Both the position numbers and the translations under genes were made by a program. Shown here one piece after another: positions 52,594 through 62,301 of a stretch of DNA of 64,000 nucleotides; within the stretch, counting starts at the first letter, position 1; the number at the start of each line of letters is the position of its first letter. The notes beneath the pieces were generated by a model, which ran no database searches, was not told the DNA's origin, and saw only the letters and a program-made list of their open reading frames with translations. This DNA is from Roseburia hominis (GTDB lineage Bacteria > Bacillota > Clostridia > Lachnospirales > Lachnospiraceae): positions 1-64,000 of the forward strand of contig NZ_JADYUI010000011.1 in assembly GCF_021531695.1 (NCBI RefSeq), read 5' to 3'.

Positions 52594-53519
52594 AAATAGT
52601 ATTTTTGGATGCCATGTCGTTAGGCAGTGATTTGGATTTGTCCGGATTTGATGCGCTTGGCGAAGTCGTAAAGTATGACTATTCTACCAAAGAAGAGACA
52701 GCAGAACGTGTAAGAGACGCAGAGGTTATTGTTGTGAATAAGGTGGAAATGTGTGAGGAAACCTTAAAAGATGCAGCGAATTTAAAACTGATCTGTGTGA
52801 CGGCGACCGGAACAAACAATCTTGATAAGGACTATCTGGATCAAAGAGGAATCGCATGGCGTAATGTTACGGGATATTCCACAGAATCCGTAGCGCAGCA
52901 TACCTTTGCACTATTGTTCTATCTCTTGGAACACCTTCCTTATTATGATAATTATGTAAAATCCGGGAAATACATAAACGATAAAAGTTTTACACATTTT
53001 TCCAATATATTTCATGAACTGCATGGGATGACCTGGGGAATTATCGGGCTTGGAGCAATCGGAAGGCGCGTTGCAGACCTGGCAAAAGCATTCGGCTGCC
53101 ATGTCATTTATTATTCTGCATCCGGAAGGAAGCCGCAGGAAGGCTATGAACAGGTTGATTTTACTACTCTGTTAAAGACATCTGACATTGTATCAATTCA
53201 TGCCCCGCTTACGGAAGCCACGATGGGACTGATGGATAAAGAAGCATTTGCAAAGATGAAAAAAACTGCAATTTTATTAAATGTTGGCAGAGGCCCTATT
53301 ATTGTGGAGGAAGATTTAAAAGAGGCATTAGATAATGGAGAAATTGCAGCGGCAGGGCTTGATGTTTTAAGCGTAGAGCCGATGACAGAAGACAACCCGC
53401 TTCTGGAGGTAAAGGAAAAGGACAGACTTGTCATTACCCCACACATTGCATGGGCAAGCGTGGAAGCAAGAACTCATCTCATGGATATTATATTGGGGCA
53501 GATCAGGGATTTCTTTTGA
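52590..53519 (+). CDS. D-2-hydroxyacid dehydrogenase
   Basis: A 309-aa NAD-dependent dehydrogenase. Rossmann motif GLGAIGRRVADLAKAFG, catalytic Arg in NVGRGPIIVEEDL, Glu in LDVLSVEPM and His in TPHIAWAS are present. It resembles glycerate/hydroxypyruvate reductase type members. AGAGAGGAACG precedes the ATG that overlaps the symporter stop. Confidence 0.9.
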   Translation: MKIVFLDAMSLGSDLDLSGFDALGEVVKYDYSTKEETAERVRDAEVIVVNKVEMCEETLKDAANLKLICVTATGTNNLDKDYLDQRGIAWRNVTGYSTESVAQHTFALLFYLLEHLPYYDNYVKSGKYINDKSFTHFSNIFHELHGMTWGIIGLGAIGRRVADLAKAFGCHVIYYSASGRKPQEGYEQVDFTTLLKTSDIVSIHAPLTEATMGLMDKEAFAKMKKTAILLNVGRGPIIVEEDLKEALDNGEIAAAGLDVLSVEPMTEDNPLLEVKEKDRLVITPHIAWASVEARTHLMDIILGQIRDFF

Positions 53520-53527
53520 TCTTGCTA

Positions 53528-54484
53528 TCACTCACAGTCCAGTCCGCTGTGATAAGATTTGCTTCCAAGTTTTTTTAATATGGTATCGGTATATTTTTGT
53601 GCCGTAACAGAACAGGTAAGAGAGAATAATTCTGATAGGTCGTTTAAATAAGACTGATAGGTTAAAACGGCAGAATGGAAAAGTTCAGGGAAAGAAGCAG
53701 CAGAAACCAGTGATTCGTCCCATGGATTTTTCCATTTTTTATGATTTAAATTCAAAGCATCTTTAAAAAATACCAGCGTATCGCTTGGGGTCAGCGGAGA
53801 GAGAAATGCATATCCCGGGTAAAGCTTCTCTAATTTGCGAAACAGCACTTTTTTCTGTCCGGTATTATCATGAAAAAAAGCACAGCCTAGTGGTGTGCAG
53901 ACGGTGGCAGCATAGGCAGTCGCATAGCTAAGGTGGATATCCGGATAGGTTTTTTTATAGCAAAAATGCAAAATAGAGGCAATGATATGTCGTTGCCTTT
54001 TGGTTAAGCAGATGGTGCGTTCCTGGTAAAATTGCGAAGGGAGCAGTTTTTTATAGTGCCGGAGTAAGGCAGTGTCAATATCGACTTCCAGATAGACATG
54101 TGCGCCAAAAGTAGAAGAATCGCCTTCCCGGTTTTTGGAAATAGCATATACATAGGGATGACAGGTAGTATCTAACAGATAATGACCAATAAATCCGGCA
54201 ATATAAGCTTCGGCAATCGCGCGGTCTTCTGGCTCCGGAAACAGGTTTCTGCTTTCTAAAAGTGCAGACAGAAACTGACCTGTATGTTTGCAGTGCGCCG
54301 TAGAAGCAATAATATTGCTGCGGTGAATGAGATAGGCAGGAACATCATAGAAGAAAACATCCGGTCCCTGAAGCCCGAGGGAAAAAGCAGCGTGATTCTT
54401 TTTTAAATTCCGTTTGAATTTGGAATTGTTTAAAGCTTTATATGATGTAATACCGAAAAAATAATGGGTGGTAAATCCTGGCAT
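53528..54484 (-). CDS. Zinc-dependent phospholipase C-like protein
   Basis: A 318-aa protein of the Zn_dep_PLPC family. Conserved ligands are arranged as expected: PGFTTHYFFG at the N-terminus, GLQGPDVFFYD, IAGFIGHYLLDTTCHPYVY and HVYLEVDID, supplying His and Asp metal ligands. No signal peptide, so it is probably cytoplasmic or membrane-associated. The ATG at 54484 follows AGAAAGGATG. Confidence 0.85.
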   Translation of the reverse strand: MPGFTTHYFFGITSYKALNNSKFKRNLKKNHAAFSLGLQGPDVFFYDVPAYLIHRSNIIASTAHCKHTGQFLSALLESRNLFPEPEDRAIAEAYIAGFIGHYLLDTTCHPYVYAISKNREGDSSTFGAHVYLEVDIDTALLRHYKKLLPSQFYQERTICLTKRQRHIIASILHFCYKKTYPDIHLSYATAYAATVCTPLGCAFFHDNTGQKKVLFRKLEKLYPGYAFLSPLTPSDTLVFFKDALNLNHKKWKNPWDESLVSAASFPELFHSAVLTYQSYLNDLSELFSLTCSVTAQKYTDTILKKLGSKSYHSGLDCE

Positions 54485-54579
54485 AGAATCATCCTTTCTG
54501 ATTTTCAAAACTTGTTATTTGCATAGATATTCATGTATTAGTATACCATAAAGAGGGGAAGATAAACCGTAAAGATTTA

Positions 54580-54607
54580 TTGACAAAACTTTGATTTTAG
54601 GTATAAT
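54580..54607 (+). promoter_or_regulatory. Promoter of the radical SAM operon
   Basis: TTGACA (54580-54585), 16-nt spacer, TATAAT (54602-54607), both perfect. The leader to the start codon is about 165 nt; no known riboswitch was recognised in it. Confidence 0.8.
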
Positions 54608-54781
54608 TCGGTAATAGGCGAGTTACAAAAACAAATTTTTGTATACTGATTTTGACAAAAGGGTGGAAATGTATATTAGTGGAATACATAAAAATATGAT
54701 TGCATATGTTCATTTGAATTAGATTTTCATATACTGACACCTAGATTATGTAATTAAGGATAGAGTATGGAGGTTTTTGAA

Positions 54782-56179
54782 ATGGCTAAAATAGCGCAGG
54801 CAGTTGAGAGAAAGGCATTTAGTGCGGCGATAGATGTTGCATTGAAGCATATTAATAAAGACCGTGAAAAAGGTCTGCTTCAGATTGTTGATTTGACAGA
54901 AAAGTTCATGGGAAATAACTTCAATTCGGCATCATATGAAGGCGCAAGAAAAATGATTCAGAATCCGGATAGCAAATGGATGCGTTATGTAAACCGATTG
55001 CTGGATGAGACGGATCCTCATGTTGCAAAGATGACAGCGTTGAATCTTGGTTATCAGGCAGCTTTCTATGGAACGAAAACCATTCGTAAGATGAGAGAAG
55101 TACATGATTGTAATATTCCATGGCTGATTTTAATGGATCCGACCAGTGCATGTAATTTACACTGTACCGGATGCTGGGCAGCAGAATATGGTAATAAATT
55201 AAATCTGACCTTTGATGAATTAGACAGCATTGTTACACAGGGAAAAGAAATCGGCGTTTATTTCTATATGATGACTGGTGGAGAACCGTTGGTTCGTAAA
55301 GCAGATATCATTAAATTATGTGAGAAGCACAATGACTGTGCATTCCACTGTTATACCAATGGTACTCTGGTAGACCAGAAGCTTTGCGATGATATGAAGC
55401 GTGTTGGTAACTTATCCTTATCCATCAGTCTGGAAGGATTTGAAGATGCCAACGATTTCCGTAGAGGAAATGGTGTATATGATAAAGTTATCGCAGCAAT
55501 GGATTTATTGCATGAGAATGGATTGATTTTCGGTAATTCCGTATGCTATACTTCAAAAAATATGGATGCTGTTACATCGGATGAATTCTTTGATCTTTTG
55601 ATTGAGCATGGAAGCCGTTTTGCATGGTATTTCCATTTGATGCCGGTTGGTATGAATGCCGCTCCGGAATTGATGCCGACCAAAGAGCAGAGAGAATACA
55701 TTTACCACAGAATCCGTGAAGTTCGTGGATTTGAAGGCGGAAAAGAAATCTTTGTTATGGACTTCCAGAATGATGGTGAATACGTTGGAGGATGTATTGC
55801 CGGTGGTAGAAACTACTGCCACATTAACCCGAAGGGTGATGTAGAGCCTTGTGTATTTATCCATTACTCCGGTGCGAACATCAGAGAGAAATCTTTATTA
55901 GAGTGTTTAAAACAGCCGTTATTTATGGCATACAGAGACAATCAGCCATTCAATGACAATATGCTTAGACCATGTCCGATGCTTGAGAATCCGGAAATTT
56001 TACAGCGTATGGTAAAGGAAACCGGAGCAAAATCTACAGATGTAGAGGAGGCAGAGCCGGTAGAGCATTTATGTGGAAAATGTGTCGAGTATGCAAAAGA
56101 GTGGCAGGGAACTGCTGATAAATTGTGGAAAGAACATCCGCATGTACATAAAGGTTATTCAAATTATAAGAAAAAATAG
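54782..56179 (+). CDS. Radical SAM enzyme with C-terminal Cys cluster
   Basis: A 465-aa enzyme binding a [4Fe-4S] cluster through Cys124-x3-Cys128-x2-Cys131 (PTSACNLHCTGCWAAEYG), followed by the SAM-binding TGGEP motif. A SPASM-like region supplies further Cys (GGCIAGGRNYCHINPKGDVEPCVFIHYSG, then CPMLENP and HLCGKCVEYAKEW), so auxiliary clusters are likely. A 115-residue helical N-terminal extension is unusual. Start at 54782 uses GGAGG at 54769-54773. It is the first gene of a three-gene run with two membrane proteins, pointing to lipid or envelope chemistry; the substrate is unknown. Confidence 0.88.
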   Translation: MAKIAQAVERKAFSAAIDVALKHINKDREKGLLQIVDLTEKFMGNNFNSASYEGARKMIQNPDSKWMRYVNRLLDETDPHVAKMTALNLGYQAAFYGTKTIRKMREVHDCNIPWLILMDPTSACNLHCTGCWAAEYGNKLNLTFDELDSIVTQGKEIGVYFYMMTGGEPLVRKADIIKLCEKHNDCAFHCYTNGTLVDQKLCDDMKRVGNLSLSISLEGFEDANDFRRGNGVYDKVIAAMDLLHENGLIFGNSVCYTSKNMDAVTSDEFFDLLIEHGSRFAWYFHLMPVGMNAAPELMPTKEQREYIYHRIREVRGFEGGKEIFVMDFQNDGEYVGGCIAGGRNYCHINPKGDVEPCVFIHYSGANIREKSLLECLKQPLFMAYRDNQPFNDNMLRPCPMLENPEILQRMVKETGAKSTDVEEAEPVEHLCGKCVEYAKEWQGTADKLWKEHPHVHKGYSNYKKK

Positions 56180-56188
56180 GAGCAGAGT

Positions 56189-57196
56189 TTGAAGCGGGAC
56201 AAGAAAAAGACAATCATAAAGTTCATATTTGTAATTGCGATATTAGCGGCAATCATTTATACGTTCCGTGATTCGGCGGGTCCGATTTTAGAGCAGCTTG
56301 AAAAGACATCACCACTTGTTTTAGTGGTGATTTGTCTGCTTTCGGTCTGTTATGAGCTGGTGGAAGGGTGGATTAACTATTCTTTCGCGAAGCATTATAA
56401 TCCAAAGATTCGGTATAAAGACGGAGTAGAGAGTGCGTTTTATTGTAGCTTTTACCGGGTGGCAACCCTCGGAAGCGGAGCAGGTGTCGCTGCGATTTAC
56501 TATTTCCATGAAAAGGGGATCGAGTATTCGGAATCGACCGGAATGTATATGATTGAGTATGTAGTGCATAAAATCAGCATTGCACTTTTGTCTGTGGTAT
56601 TATTGATTTTCAATTTTACATTTCTCCGTGAAAATTATGGAAATTATATGTGGATGCTGGTGCTTGGATATGGCATTACGATTGTGATTGCGTTTTTCTT
56701 AATACTGTTCTGCTGTTCGAAAAAGTTCCATTGGCTTATTATATGGTCGATGGAAAGAATTAACACCGTAATGCAGGGGAAATTGGAAACCCAGCTTGGT
56801 GTTGTGCGTGAATATTGTGAGATTTTAGAGCAGGCATCAAGAAAGCTCTTAAAAGATAAAAAGATGTTGGTGTTTGCAGTGCTTAAGAATTTCCTCAAAT
56901 TTGGTTTTTGGTATTCCATTCCATTCTTTGTGCTTGGAGAAGCAGGAGGAATGACACTGTTTCAGGTGATGTCGGTGGTATCACTTGCAGTCATGCTTGC
57001 GGCAGTGATTCCGGCACCGGCAGGGATTGGTTCTACAGAGTTCGTGTTCACGATGCTGTTTGCAGTTATGATAGGCACGGGGCTTGCAGGATCCACATCA
57101 TTATTATATCGGTTTGCAACTTTTGTAGTTCCGTTTTTAATCGGAGCAGTTGTTGCAATCAATCATCAAAGAAGAAAGAGAAGACAGGGAAAATAA
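56189..57196 (+). CDS. MprF-type (LPG synthase N-terminal, UPF0104) membrane protein
   Basis: A 335-aa protein with about eight membrane helices and the UPF0104/flippase-domain pattern (FYCSFYRVATLGSGAGVAAIYYFHEKGI, AAVIPAPAGIGSTEFVFTMLF). It lacks the soluble aminoacyl transferase domain of MprF. The start is TTG at 56189 after AGGAGC, 9 bases past the radical SAM stop. It probably moves or presents a lipid across the membrane (family inference). Confidence 0.88.
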   Translation: MKRDKKKTIIKFIFVIAILAAIIYTFRDSAGPILEQLEKTSPLVLVVICLLSVCYELVEGWINYSFAKHYNPKIRYKDGVESAFYCSFYRVATLGSGAGVAAIYYFHEKGIEYSESTGMYMIEYVVHKISIALLSVVLLIFNFTFLRENYGNYMWMLVLGYGITIVIAFFLILFCCSKKFHWLIIWSMERINTVMQGKLETQLGVVREYCEILEQASRKLLKDKKMLVFAVLKNFLKFGFWYSIPFFVLGEAGGMTLFQVMSVVSLAVMLAAVIPAPAGIGSTEFVFTMLFAVMIGTGLAGSTSLLYRFATFVVPFLIGAVVAINHQRRKRRQGK

Positions 57197-57210
57197 TTCC
57201 TGTCTTCTTT
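57177..57210 (+). terminator. Hairpin at the end of the flippase-like gene
   Basis: GAGAAGACAGG (57178-57188) pairs with CCTGTCTTCTT (57199-57209) around the stop codon. The T-tract is poor and the next start is only 15 bases on, so it may attenuate rather than stop transcription. Confidence 0.5.
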
Positions 57211-57224
57211 GTGAGTATAAAATT

Positions 57225-59162
57225 ATGAAATTTCAGATTGAATTTAAAAAGAAAACATTCATACCTACGGCGATAGCATTTTTTATAATGCTTGGATTCT
57301 GCCTTTACTCCGGCAAGACACCACTTATGGCAGTACTGTTTGGAGCTATTTATTTCGCAATCAAAAATATTACAGTGACTTTAACACCAAAGTTAAATGG
57401 TCTGTGGGTTGCATTAGAGGTCATCGTCTGTAGTTTATTTACAGAGCTTTTGATCCATCATATGCTTTTGCTACCGGAAGACAGAGTACGAATTACGAAA
57501 GAAAAATGGATTTTGAATCTGCTCTGTTGTCTGGTGGCATATCTGGTTATGATTTGCATTACAGCGCGTCCGAAAATCGCTTGCATGATTACGTACATTG
57601 TCCTGATGTCACTTGCAGGGATTAATTATTTTGTATACAAGTTTCGGGGAAATGAATTTTCTTTTAATGATTTTAAGGCGATATTTACAGGACTAAGCGT
57701 TGCAAGTGAGTACAAATTTACCTTAGACACCAGAGCAGCGATGGCAGTTGTGCTATCCATTGTGTTTGTGGCGGCAATCCGGAAAATTAATCTGGAATTC
57801 AAAAGAATTTATATGCTAAGAGGGACAACACTTTGTGTGGCAGTCATTTCCATTGTGTATCTTGTAGGGAAGACAGAATATATTGTGACAGAAACATGGG
57901 AGCAGAAAGGAAGCTATCGAAACGGTTATATTTTGAATTTCGTCTTGGGAATCCGGGATTCTTTTGTGGAAAAACCGGAAGGGTATTCTGTGGATACGAT
58001 AAAAATGCTGGAGGATCAGTATGGCGTGACGGAGACAGATGCAAATACGCAAGCATCGGAAGAAGCACCGGTTATTATTGCAATTATGAATGAATCGTTT
58101 GCAGATCTGGGTGTGATTGGCAATTTACAGACCAATGAACCGGTGACACCATTTCTTGATTCCATGCAGACGAATATTACGAAGGGTTATGCTTTATCAT
58201 CCGTATTTGGCGCCAAGACTCCAAATTCCGAGTGGGAATTTCTGACCGGAAATACGATGGCATATCTGCCAAGCGGTTCGGTTGCTTATCAGCAGTATGT
58301 ATCGGAGGGAGCATATTCTCTGGTGGGAACGTTAAAGAATCAGGGCTATCAGTGTATCGCCATGCATCCATATTATTCCACCGGCTGGAGCAGAAACAAG
58401 ATATATCCGTTGCTTGGATTTGAAGAAAGCTATTTTATGGATGACTTTAATCAGAATCATATTGTGAGAGAATACATTACTGATCAGGAATTATACGATA
58501 AAATTATCGCACAGTACGAGGCAAAGAAAAAAGGCGATAAAATGTTTATCATGAGCATTACGATGCAGAATCATGGTGGATATAATGACAAGTATGATAA
58601 TTTCACGGAAAATATTCGGATGACCAATGGCTACTATCCGGATGTAAATCAGTATTTGTCTTTGGTGAATACTAGTGATGCTGCATTACAGAATTTGATT
58701 CATTATTTTTCTAATGTAGATGAGAAAGTTGAGATTGTTTTCTTCGGAGATCATCAGCCAAGCCTTAACAACAATTTTTATGTAAGTCTGAATGGAAACG
58801 GACTTTCCGGACTCACACTGGAACAGTTGGAAGATTTATTTACGGTTCCGTTTTTTATCTGGACCAATTATGAGACAGAAACAACAACGGATGTGCATAC
58901 ATCTTTAAATTATCTGTCCACGATGGTATTGGATAAAGCGGGGATTGAACTGCCGCCATATGAGAAATTTCTATGCGATATGCAAAAAGATATTCCGGCG
59001 ATGAACGCAAGAGGCTATTACTCGGCAAAAGACGGCTGCTTCAAACATTATCAGGATGCAGACGGAGAAGAAGCCGAAATGTTAAATTATTATCAAATCC
59101 TGCAATATAACTCGATGTTCGATAAAAGACATAAAAGTGAAGTCTTCTTTTCGGAAGAGTAG
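57225..59162 (+). CDS. LTA-synthase-like membrane sulfatase/phosphotransferase
   Basis: A 645-aa protein with five or six N-terminal helices (residues about 10-235) and an extracellular alkaline-phosphatase-fold domain (about 285-600). The catalytic Thr332 lies in FGAKTPNSEWEFLTGNT, the metal site is NESFAD near 292 and FFGDHQPSL near 505, and the family motif MQNHGGY is present. LtaS-like enzymes transfer glycerol-phosphate or phosphoethanolamine to glycans or lipids. The ATG at 57225 is chosen because the domain begins there; no strong ribosome site is visible. Confidence 0.88.
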   Translation: MKFQIEFKKKTFIPTAIAFFIMLGFCLYSGKTPLMAVLFGAIYFAIKNITVTLTPKLNGLWVALEVIVCSLFTELLIHHMLLLPEDRVRITKEKWILNLLCCLVAYLVMICITARPKIACMITYIVLMSLAGINYFVYKFRGNEFSFNDFKAIFTGLSVASEYKFTLDTRAAMAVVLSIVFVAAIRKINLEFKRIYMLRGTTLCVAVISIVYLVGKTEYIVTETWEQKGSYRNGYILNFVLGIRDSFVEKPEGYSVDTIKMLEDQYGVTETDANTQASEEAPVIIAIMNESFADLGVIGNLQTNEPVTPFLDSMQTNITKGYALSSVFGAKTPNSEWEFLTGNTMAYLPSGSVAYQQYVSEGAYSLVGTLKNQGYQCIAMHPYYSTGWSRNKIYPLLGFEESYFMDDFNQNHIVREYITDQELYDKIIAQYEAKKKGDKMFIMSITMQNHGGYNDKYDNFTENIRMTNGYYPDVNQYLSLVNTSDAALQNLIHYFSNVDEKVEIVFFGDHQPSLNNNFYVSLNGNGLSGLTLEQLEDLFTVPFFIWTNYETETTTDVHTSLNYLSTMVLDKAGIELPPYEKFLCDMQKDIPAMNARGYYSAKDGCFKHYQDADGEEAEMLNYYQILQYNSMFDKRHKSEVFFSEE

Positions 59163-59171
59163 AAAACGATA

Positions 59172-59240
59172 AGCGGCTCTACGAATTTCATTTGCATAAA
59201 TACTATTTTGAGTTTCGCAAGTGAAATTCGTAGAGCCGCT
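59172..59240. repeat. Long perfect palindrome between convergent genes
   Basis: A 24-base arm (59172-59195, beginning AGCGGCTCTACG and ending CATTTGC) pairs with 59217-59240 with one G-T wobble; 21-nt loop. It probably ends transcripts from both sides, though T-tracts are weak. Confidence 0.75.
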
Positions 59241-59241
59241 T

Positions 59242-60066
59242 CTACTCTCTCGGAGCTTTTTTGAAGTATTTCTTGTAGGCACGCGAAAACGAAGAATAAT
59301 TCTTAAATCCGCTGGCGAAACAGGCCTCTGTAATCGGCATTCCGTTTTGAATCAAATCTCTTGCGTGAATCAAACGCTTTGTGGTAAGGTAATTCCCAAT
59401 CGTGTAACCGGTCTCATTTTTAAACGTATGCATCAGATAATACTTACTGATAAAAAAATGCTCCGCTAATGTATCAATCGAAAGATCTTCCGACAGATGC
59501 GTATTGATGTAGTCTAAAATAGATAAAATCTTCGGATTGGATGCATTATCACTCACGTAGTCAATATGATCGTGCAGAGTCGCACGATTCAACTGAATCA
59601 TAAATTCCAAAAACAGAACCTGCTGATGCAGACTGCTGGCGTAGTCCGAATCCTGAAACGAACGCTCCAGTGCATCCATGGCATCATGCAATTTGCTCAG
59701 ATGAAACGAGTGCATACGAAGAACCTTTGAACTCTCTGCCTGTGCTTTTTTAAAACAACGATTAAGGTCATAGTCCTTTGTGGTATAAGAATCAATAAAG
59801 TCAGGAGAAACATAAATAATGATACGTTCGTAGATATCACTGTTTATCACAGGCCGATGCACTTCCCCGGCCTTTACAAATACAATATCATAGGGCATAA
59901 GCTGATACGAGCAGCCCTCAATACAATAAGTCACATCCCCCTCAATAAAAATCAAAATCTTGTTAAAATCATGATAATGAAAATCAAATTCTTTTTTCTT
60001 TGTGTCCCTGATGTGGAACATCTTAAAATTACTGGTCAGATATCCTGCTTTTTCATAATGATCCAT
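59242..60066 (-). CDS. AraC-family regulator with cupin domain
   Basis: A 274-aa regulator. An N-terminal cupin-like sensor (FHYHDFNKILIFIEGDVTYCIEGCSYQLMPYDIVFVKAGEVHRP) and a C-terminal double HTH (LSIDTLAEHFFISKYYLMHTFKNETGYTIGNYLTTKRLIHARDLI, then ACFASGFKNYSSFSRAYKKYF). AGGGAGAATG precedes the start. It is divergent from the trans-sulfuration enzyme gene and may control it. Confidence 0.92.
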   Translation of the reverse strand: MDHYEKAGYLTSNFKMFHIRDTKKKEFDFHYHDFNKILIFIEGDVTYCIEGCSYQLMPYDIVFVKAGEVHRPVINSDIYERIIIYVSPDFIDSYTTKDYDLNRCFKKAQAESSKVLRMHSFHLSKLHDAMDALERSFQDSDYASSLHQQVLFLEFMIQLNRATLHDHIDYVSDNASNPKILSILDYINTHLSEDLSIDTLAEHFFISKYYLMHTFKNETGYTIGNYLTTKRLIHARDLIQNGMPITEACFASGFKNYSSFSRAYKKYFKKAPRE

Positions 60067-60231
60067 CCTGTCATTCTCCCTTAACGAAAAATCCTATTAT
60101 AAATAGTATAAAGCAGTATCTGCAATGTATAAAGCATTTTTTCCGTATTTTTTTAAAATAATGTCCTGTATAATAGAAACATATATAAGAATGGGGAAAT
60201 TCTGTCAAACAGAAGAAAGGCGGTTAGATGT

Positions 60232-61416
60232 ATGAAAAATTTCAGTAATTATACCGATTATGACACAAAGGAAAACTTAAGCTTTGATTCAAAGGTTGTG
60301 CATGGAGCGCTAGGAACGGAACCACTGACGGGAGCAGTCAGCATGCCAATCTTTCAGGCAGCTACTTTTCGTCATCCGGAGCTTGGCAATTCCACAGGAT
60401 TTGATTATAGCCGACTGAAAAATCCTACCAGATTGGAGCTGGAACGTACGATGGCAATCTTGGAAGGCGGTATTCAGGGCTTTGCATTTTCTAGTGGACA
60501 GGCTGCAAATATGGCAGTATTTTCACTTTTAAATCCGGGAGACCATGTTATTTTATCGGATGATATTTACGGAGGAACCTTCCGTATCATTGGAGATGTG
60601 TTTGGAAAATATGGCGTGGAACACACCTATGTAGACATGTCAGAACTGGACGAAGTAAAAGCGGCGATCAAAGAAAATACCAGGATGTTCTTTGTTGAGA
60701 CACCGACCAATCCGATGATGAAAGTCGCAGATATTCAGGCAATATCAGAAATTGCCAAAAGTGTCGGGGCATTACTCGTTGTGGATAATACATTTTTGAC
60801 ACCGTATTTCCAGAAACCACTTGCACTTGGTGCCGATATTGTAACACACAGTTCGACGAAATATCTTGGTGGTCATAACGATACGATTTCCGGTATCGTA
60901 GTAGTAAAAGATAACGAAGAAATCGCAGAAAAAATAAGCATTCATATCAAATCCCACGGAAGCCAGTTGTCACCGATGGACTCCTGGTTGGTATTACGAG
61001 GCATAAAAACACTTACCGTTCGTATGGATAAGCATAATTCCAATGCGAAGAAAGTGGCAGAGTGGCTTCGAACACAGAAAAAAGTGGACAAGGTATATTA
61101 TGTTGGATTTGAAGACCATAAGGACTATGAGGTTACCTTAAAACAGACAACCGGATTTGGCGGTATGATTTCTTTTTCCGTAGATTCCGAAGAAACCGTG
61201 AAAAAGATATTAAAAGGTGTTGACATGGTTATGTTTGCGGAAAGTCTTGGCGGAACGGAGACTTTAATCACTTATCCGACGACGCAGACCCATGAGGATA
61301 CACCGGTTGATGTCAAAGAAAAGCTCGGAATCACAACCCGTTTCCTTCGTATGTCTGTCGGTATTGAAAATCCGGATGATATCATTGCAGATTTAGACCG
61401 TGCAATGAACGCTTAG
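60232..61416 (+). CDS. Cys/Met trans-sulfuration enzyme (PLP)
   Basis: A 394-aa PLP-dependent enzyme of the cystathionine gamma-synthase/lyase, O-acetylhomoserine sulfhydrylase family. The Schiff-base Lys210 lies in THSSTKYLGGHND; YSRLKNPTR, FSSGQAANMA, VDNTFLTPYFQKPL and the C-terminal RMSVGIENPDDII motifs are all intact. The exact reaction cannot be fixed by eye. AGAAAGG lies 12 bases upstream of the ATG. No SAM or T-box riboswitch was recognised upstream. Confidence 0.9.
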   Translation: MKNFSNYTDYDTKENLSFDSKVVHGALGTEPLTGAVSMPIFQAATFRHPELGNSTGFDYSRLKNPTRLELERTMAILEGGIQGFAFSSGQAANMAVFSLLNPGDHVILSDDIYGGTFRIIGDVFGKYGVEHTYVDMSELDEVKAAIKENTRMFFVETPTNPMMKVADIQAISEIAKSVGALLVVDNTFLTPYFQKPLALGADIVTHSSTKYLGGHNDTISGIVVVKDNEEIAEKISIHIKSHGSQLSPMDSWLVLRGIKTLTVRMDKHNSNAKKVAEWLRTQKKVDKVYYVGFEDHKDYEVTLKQTTGFGGMISFSVDSEETVKKILKGVDMVMFAESLGGTETLITYPTTQTHEDTPVDVKEKLGITTRFLRMSVGIENPDDIIADLDRAMNA

Positions 61417-61431
61417 GCAGGAGGGATGAAA

Positions 61432-62301
61432 ATGCGCTTTACAAAAATGCAGGCATTTGGAAATGATTATGTGTATATTGATGCAATTCATCAGGAATTA
61501 AAAAACTTACCGGAACTGGCACGCTTTGTCAGTGACCGGCATTTTGCCATTGGTTCTGACGGGATGGTGCTGATTTGCCCTTCCGAGAAAGGGGATTTCA
61601 GAATGCGGATGTTTAATCCGGATGGCAGTGAGGGCGAAATGTGTGGAAATGCCCTTCGCAGTGTCGGCAAATATGCATATGACCACAGACTGACGGATAA
61701 GACCGAGCTGGTAATTGAAACACTTGGTGGGATGCAGCATTTAAAACTTTTCGTAACAGATGGTCTGGTATCAAATATCCAGGCTGACATCGGCGAGCCG
61801 CGTCTGGATACCAAGGTGATTCCGGTTAATACAGATTTACCACAGTTTGTAGACCAGCCGGTTCAGGTGCTGGATCGCACCTTTCATATAACAGCAGTTT
61901 CCTGGGGAAATCCGCACTGTGCCATGTTTGTAGACAGTGTGGCAGACCTTGATGTGGAAAAATATGGGAAAGAAATCGAGCATATGACAGAATTGTTTCC
62001 AAATAAAACAAATGTGACATTCGTAGAGTTCGTGAAAAGAGATTATTTAAAGCAGCGGGAATGGGAACGGGGAACCGGGGAAACCATAGGCTGTGGAACC
62101 GGATGCTGCACGGCAGTTGTGACGGGAGTACTGACCGGACGCTGCGACAGAAAAGTGACGGTAGAGCAGATTGGCGGACCACTTTTGATTGAGTGGGACG
62201 AAAAAACAAATCATATGTATATGACAGGACCATCCCATACCATGTTCGAGGCGGATATCGATGCTTCTCACATTATAGATGAAAAGGAAATAACAATATG
62301 A
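61432..62301 (+). CDS. dapF: Diaminopimelate epimerase
   Basis: A 289-aa epimerase converting LL- to meso-diaminopimelate for lysine and peptidoglycan synthesis. The two catalytic cysteines are Cys71 (EGEMCGNALR) and Cys221 (GCGTGC). AFGNDYVYID at the N-terminus and SWGNPHC in the middle are conserved. The ATG at 61432 is seven bases after AGGAGGG; the ATG at 61426 is too close. It overlaps murE by 4 nt (ATGA). Confidence 0.95.
   Translation: MRFTKMQAFGNDYVYIDAIHQELKNLPELARFVSDRHFAIGSDGMVLICPSEKGDFRMRMFNPDGSEGEMCGNALRSVGKYAYDHRLTDKTELVIETLGGMQHLKLFVTDGLVSNIQADIGEPRLDTKVIPVNTDLPQFVDQPVQVLDRTFHITAVSWGNPHCAMFVDSVADLDVEKYGKEIEHMTELFPNKTNVTFVEFVKRDYLKQREWERGTGETIGCGTGCCTAVVTGVLTGRCDRKVTVEQIGGPLLIEWDEKTNHMYMTGPSHTMFEADIDASHIIDEKEITI

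Noticed and set aside
54614-54781. Long leader of the radical SAM operon as a riboswitch
   Set aside because: AT-rich with no conserved core or terminator/antiterminator pair recognisable by eye; left as a plain leader.
60100-60231. Possible SAM riboswitch or T-box before the trans-sulfuration gene
   Set aside because: Only about 130 nt, no paired helices or conserved core could be traced, and no terminator hairpin precedes the gene.
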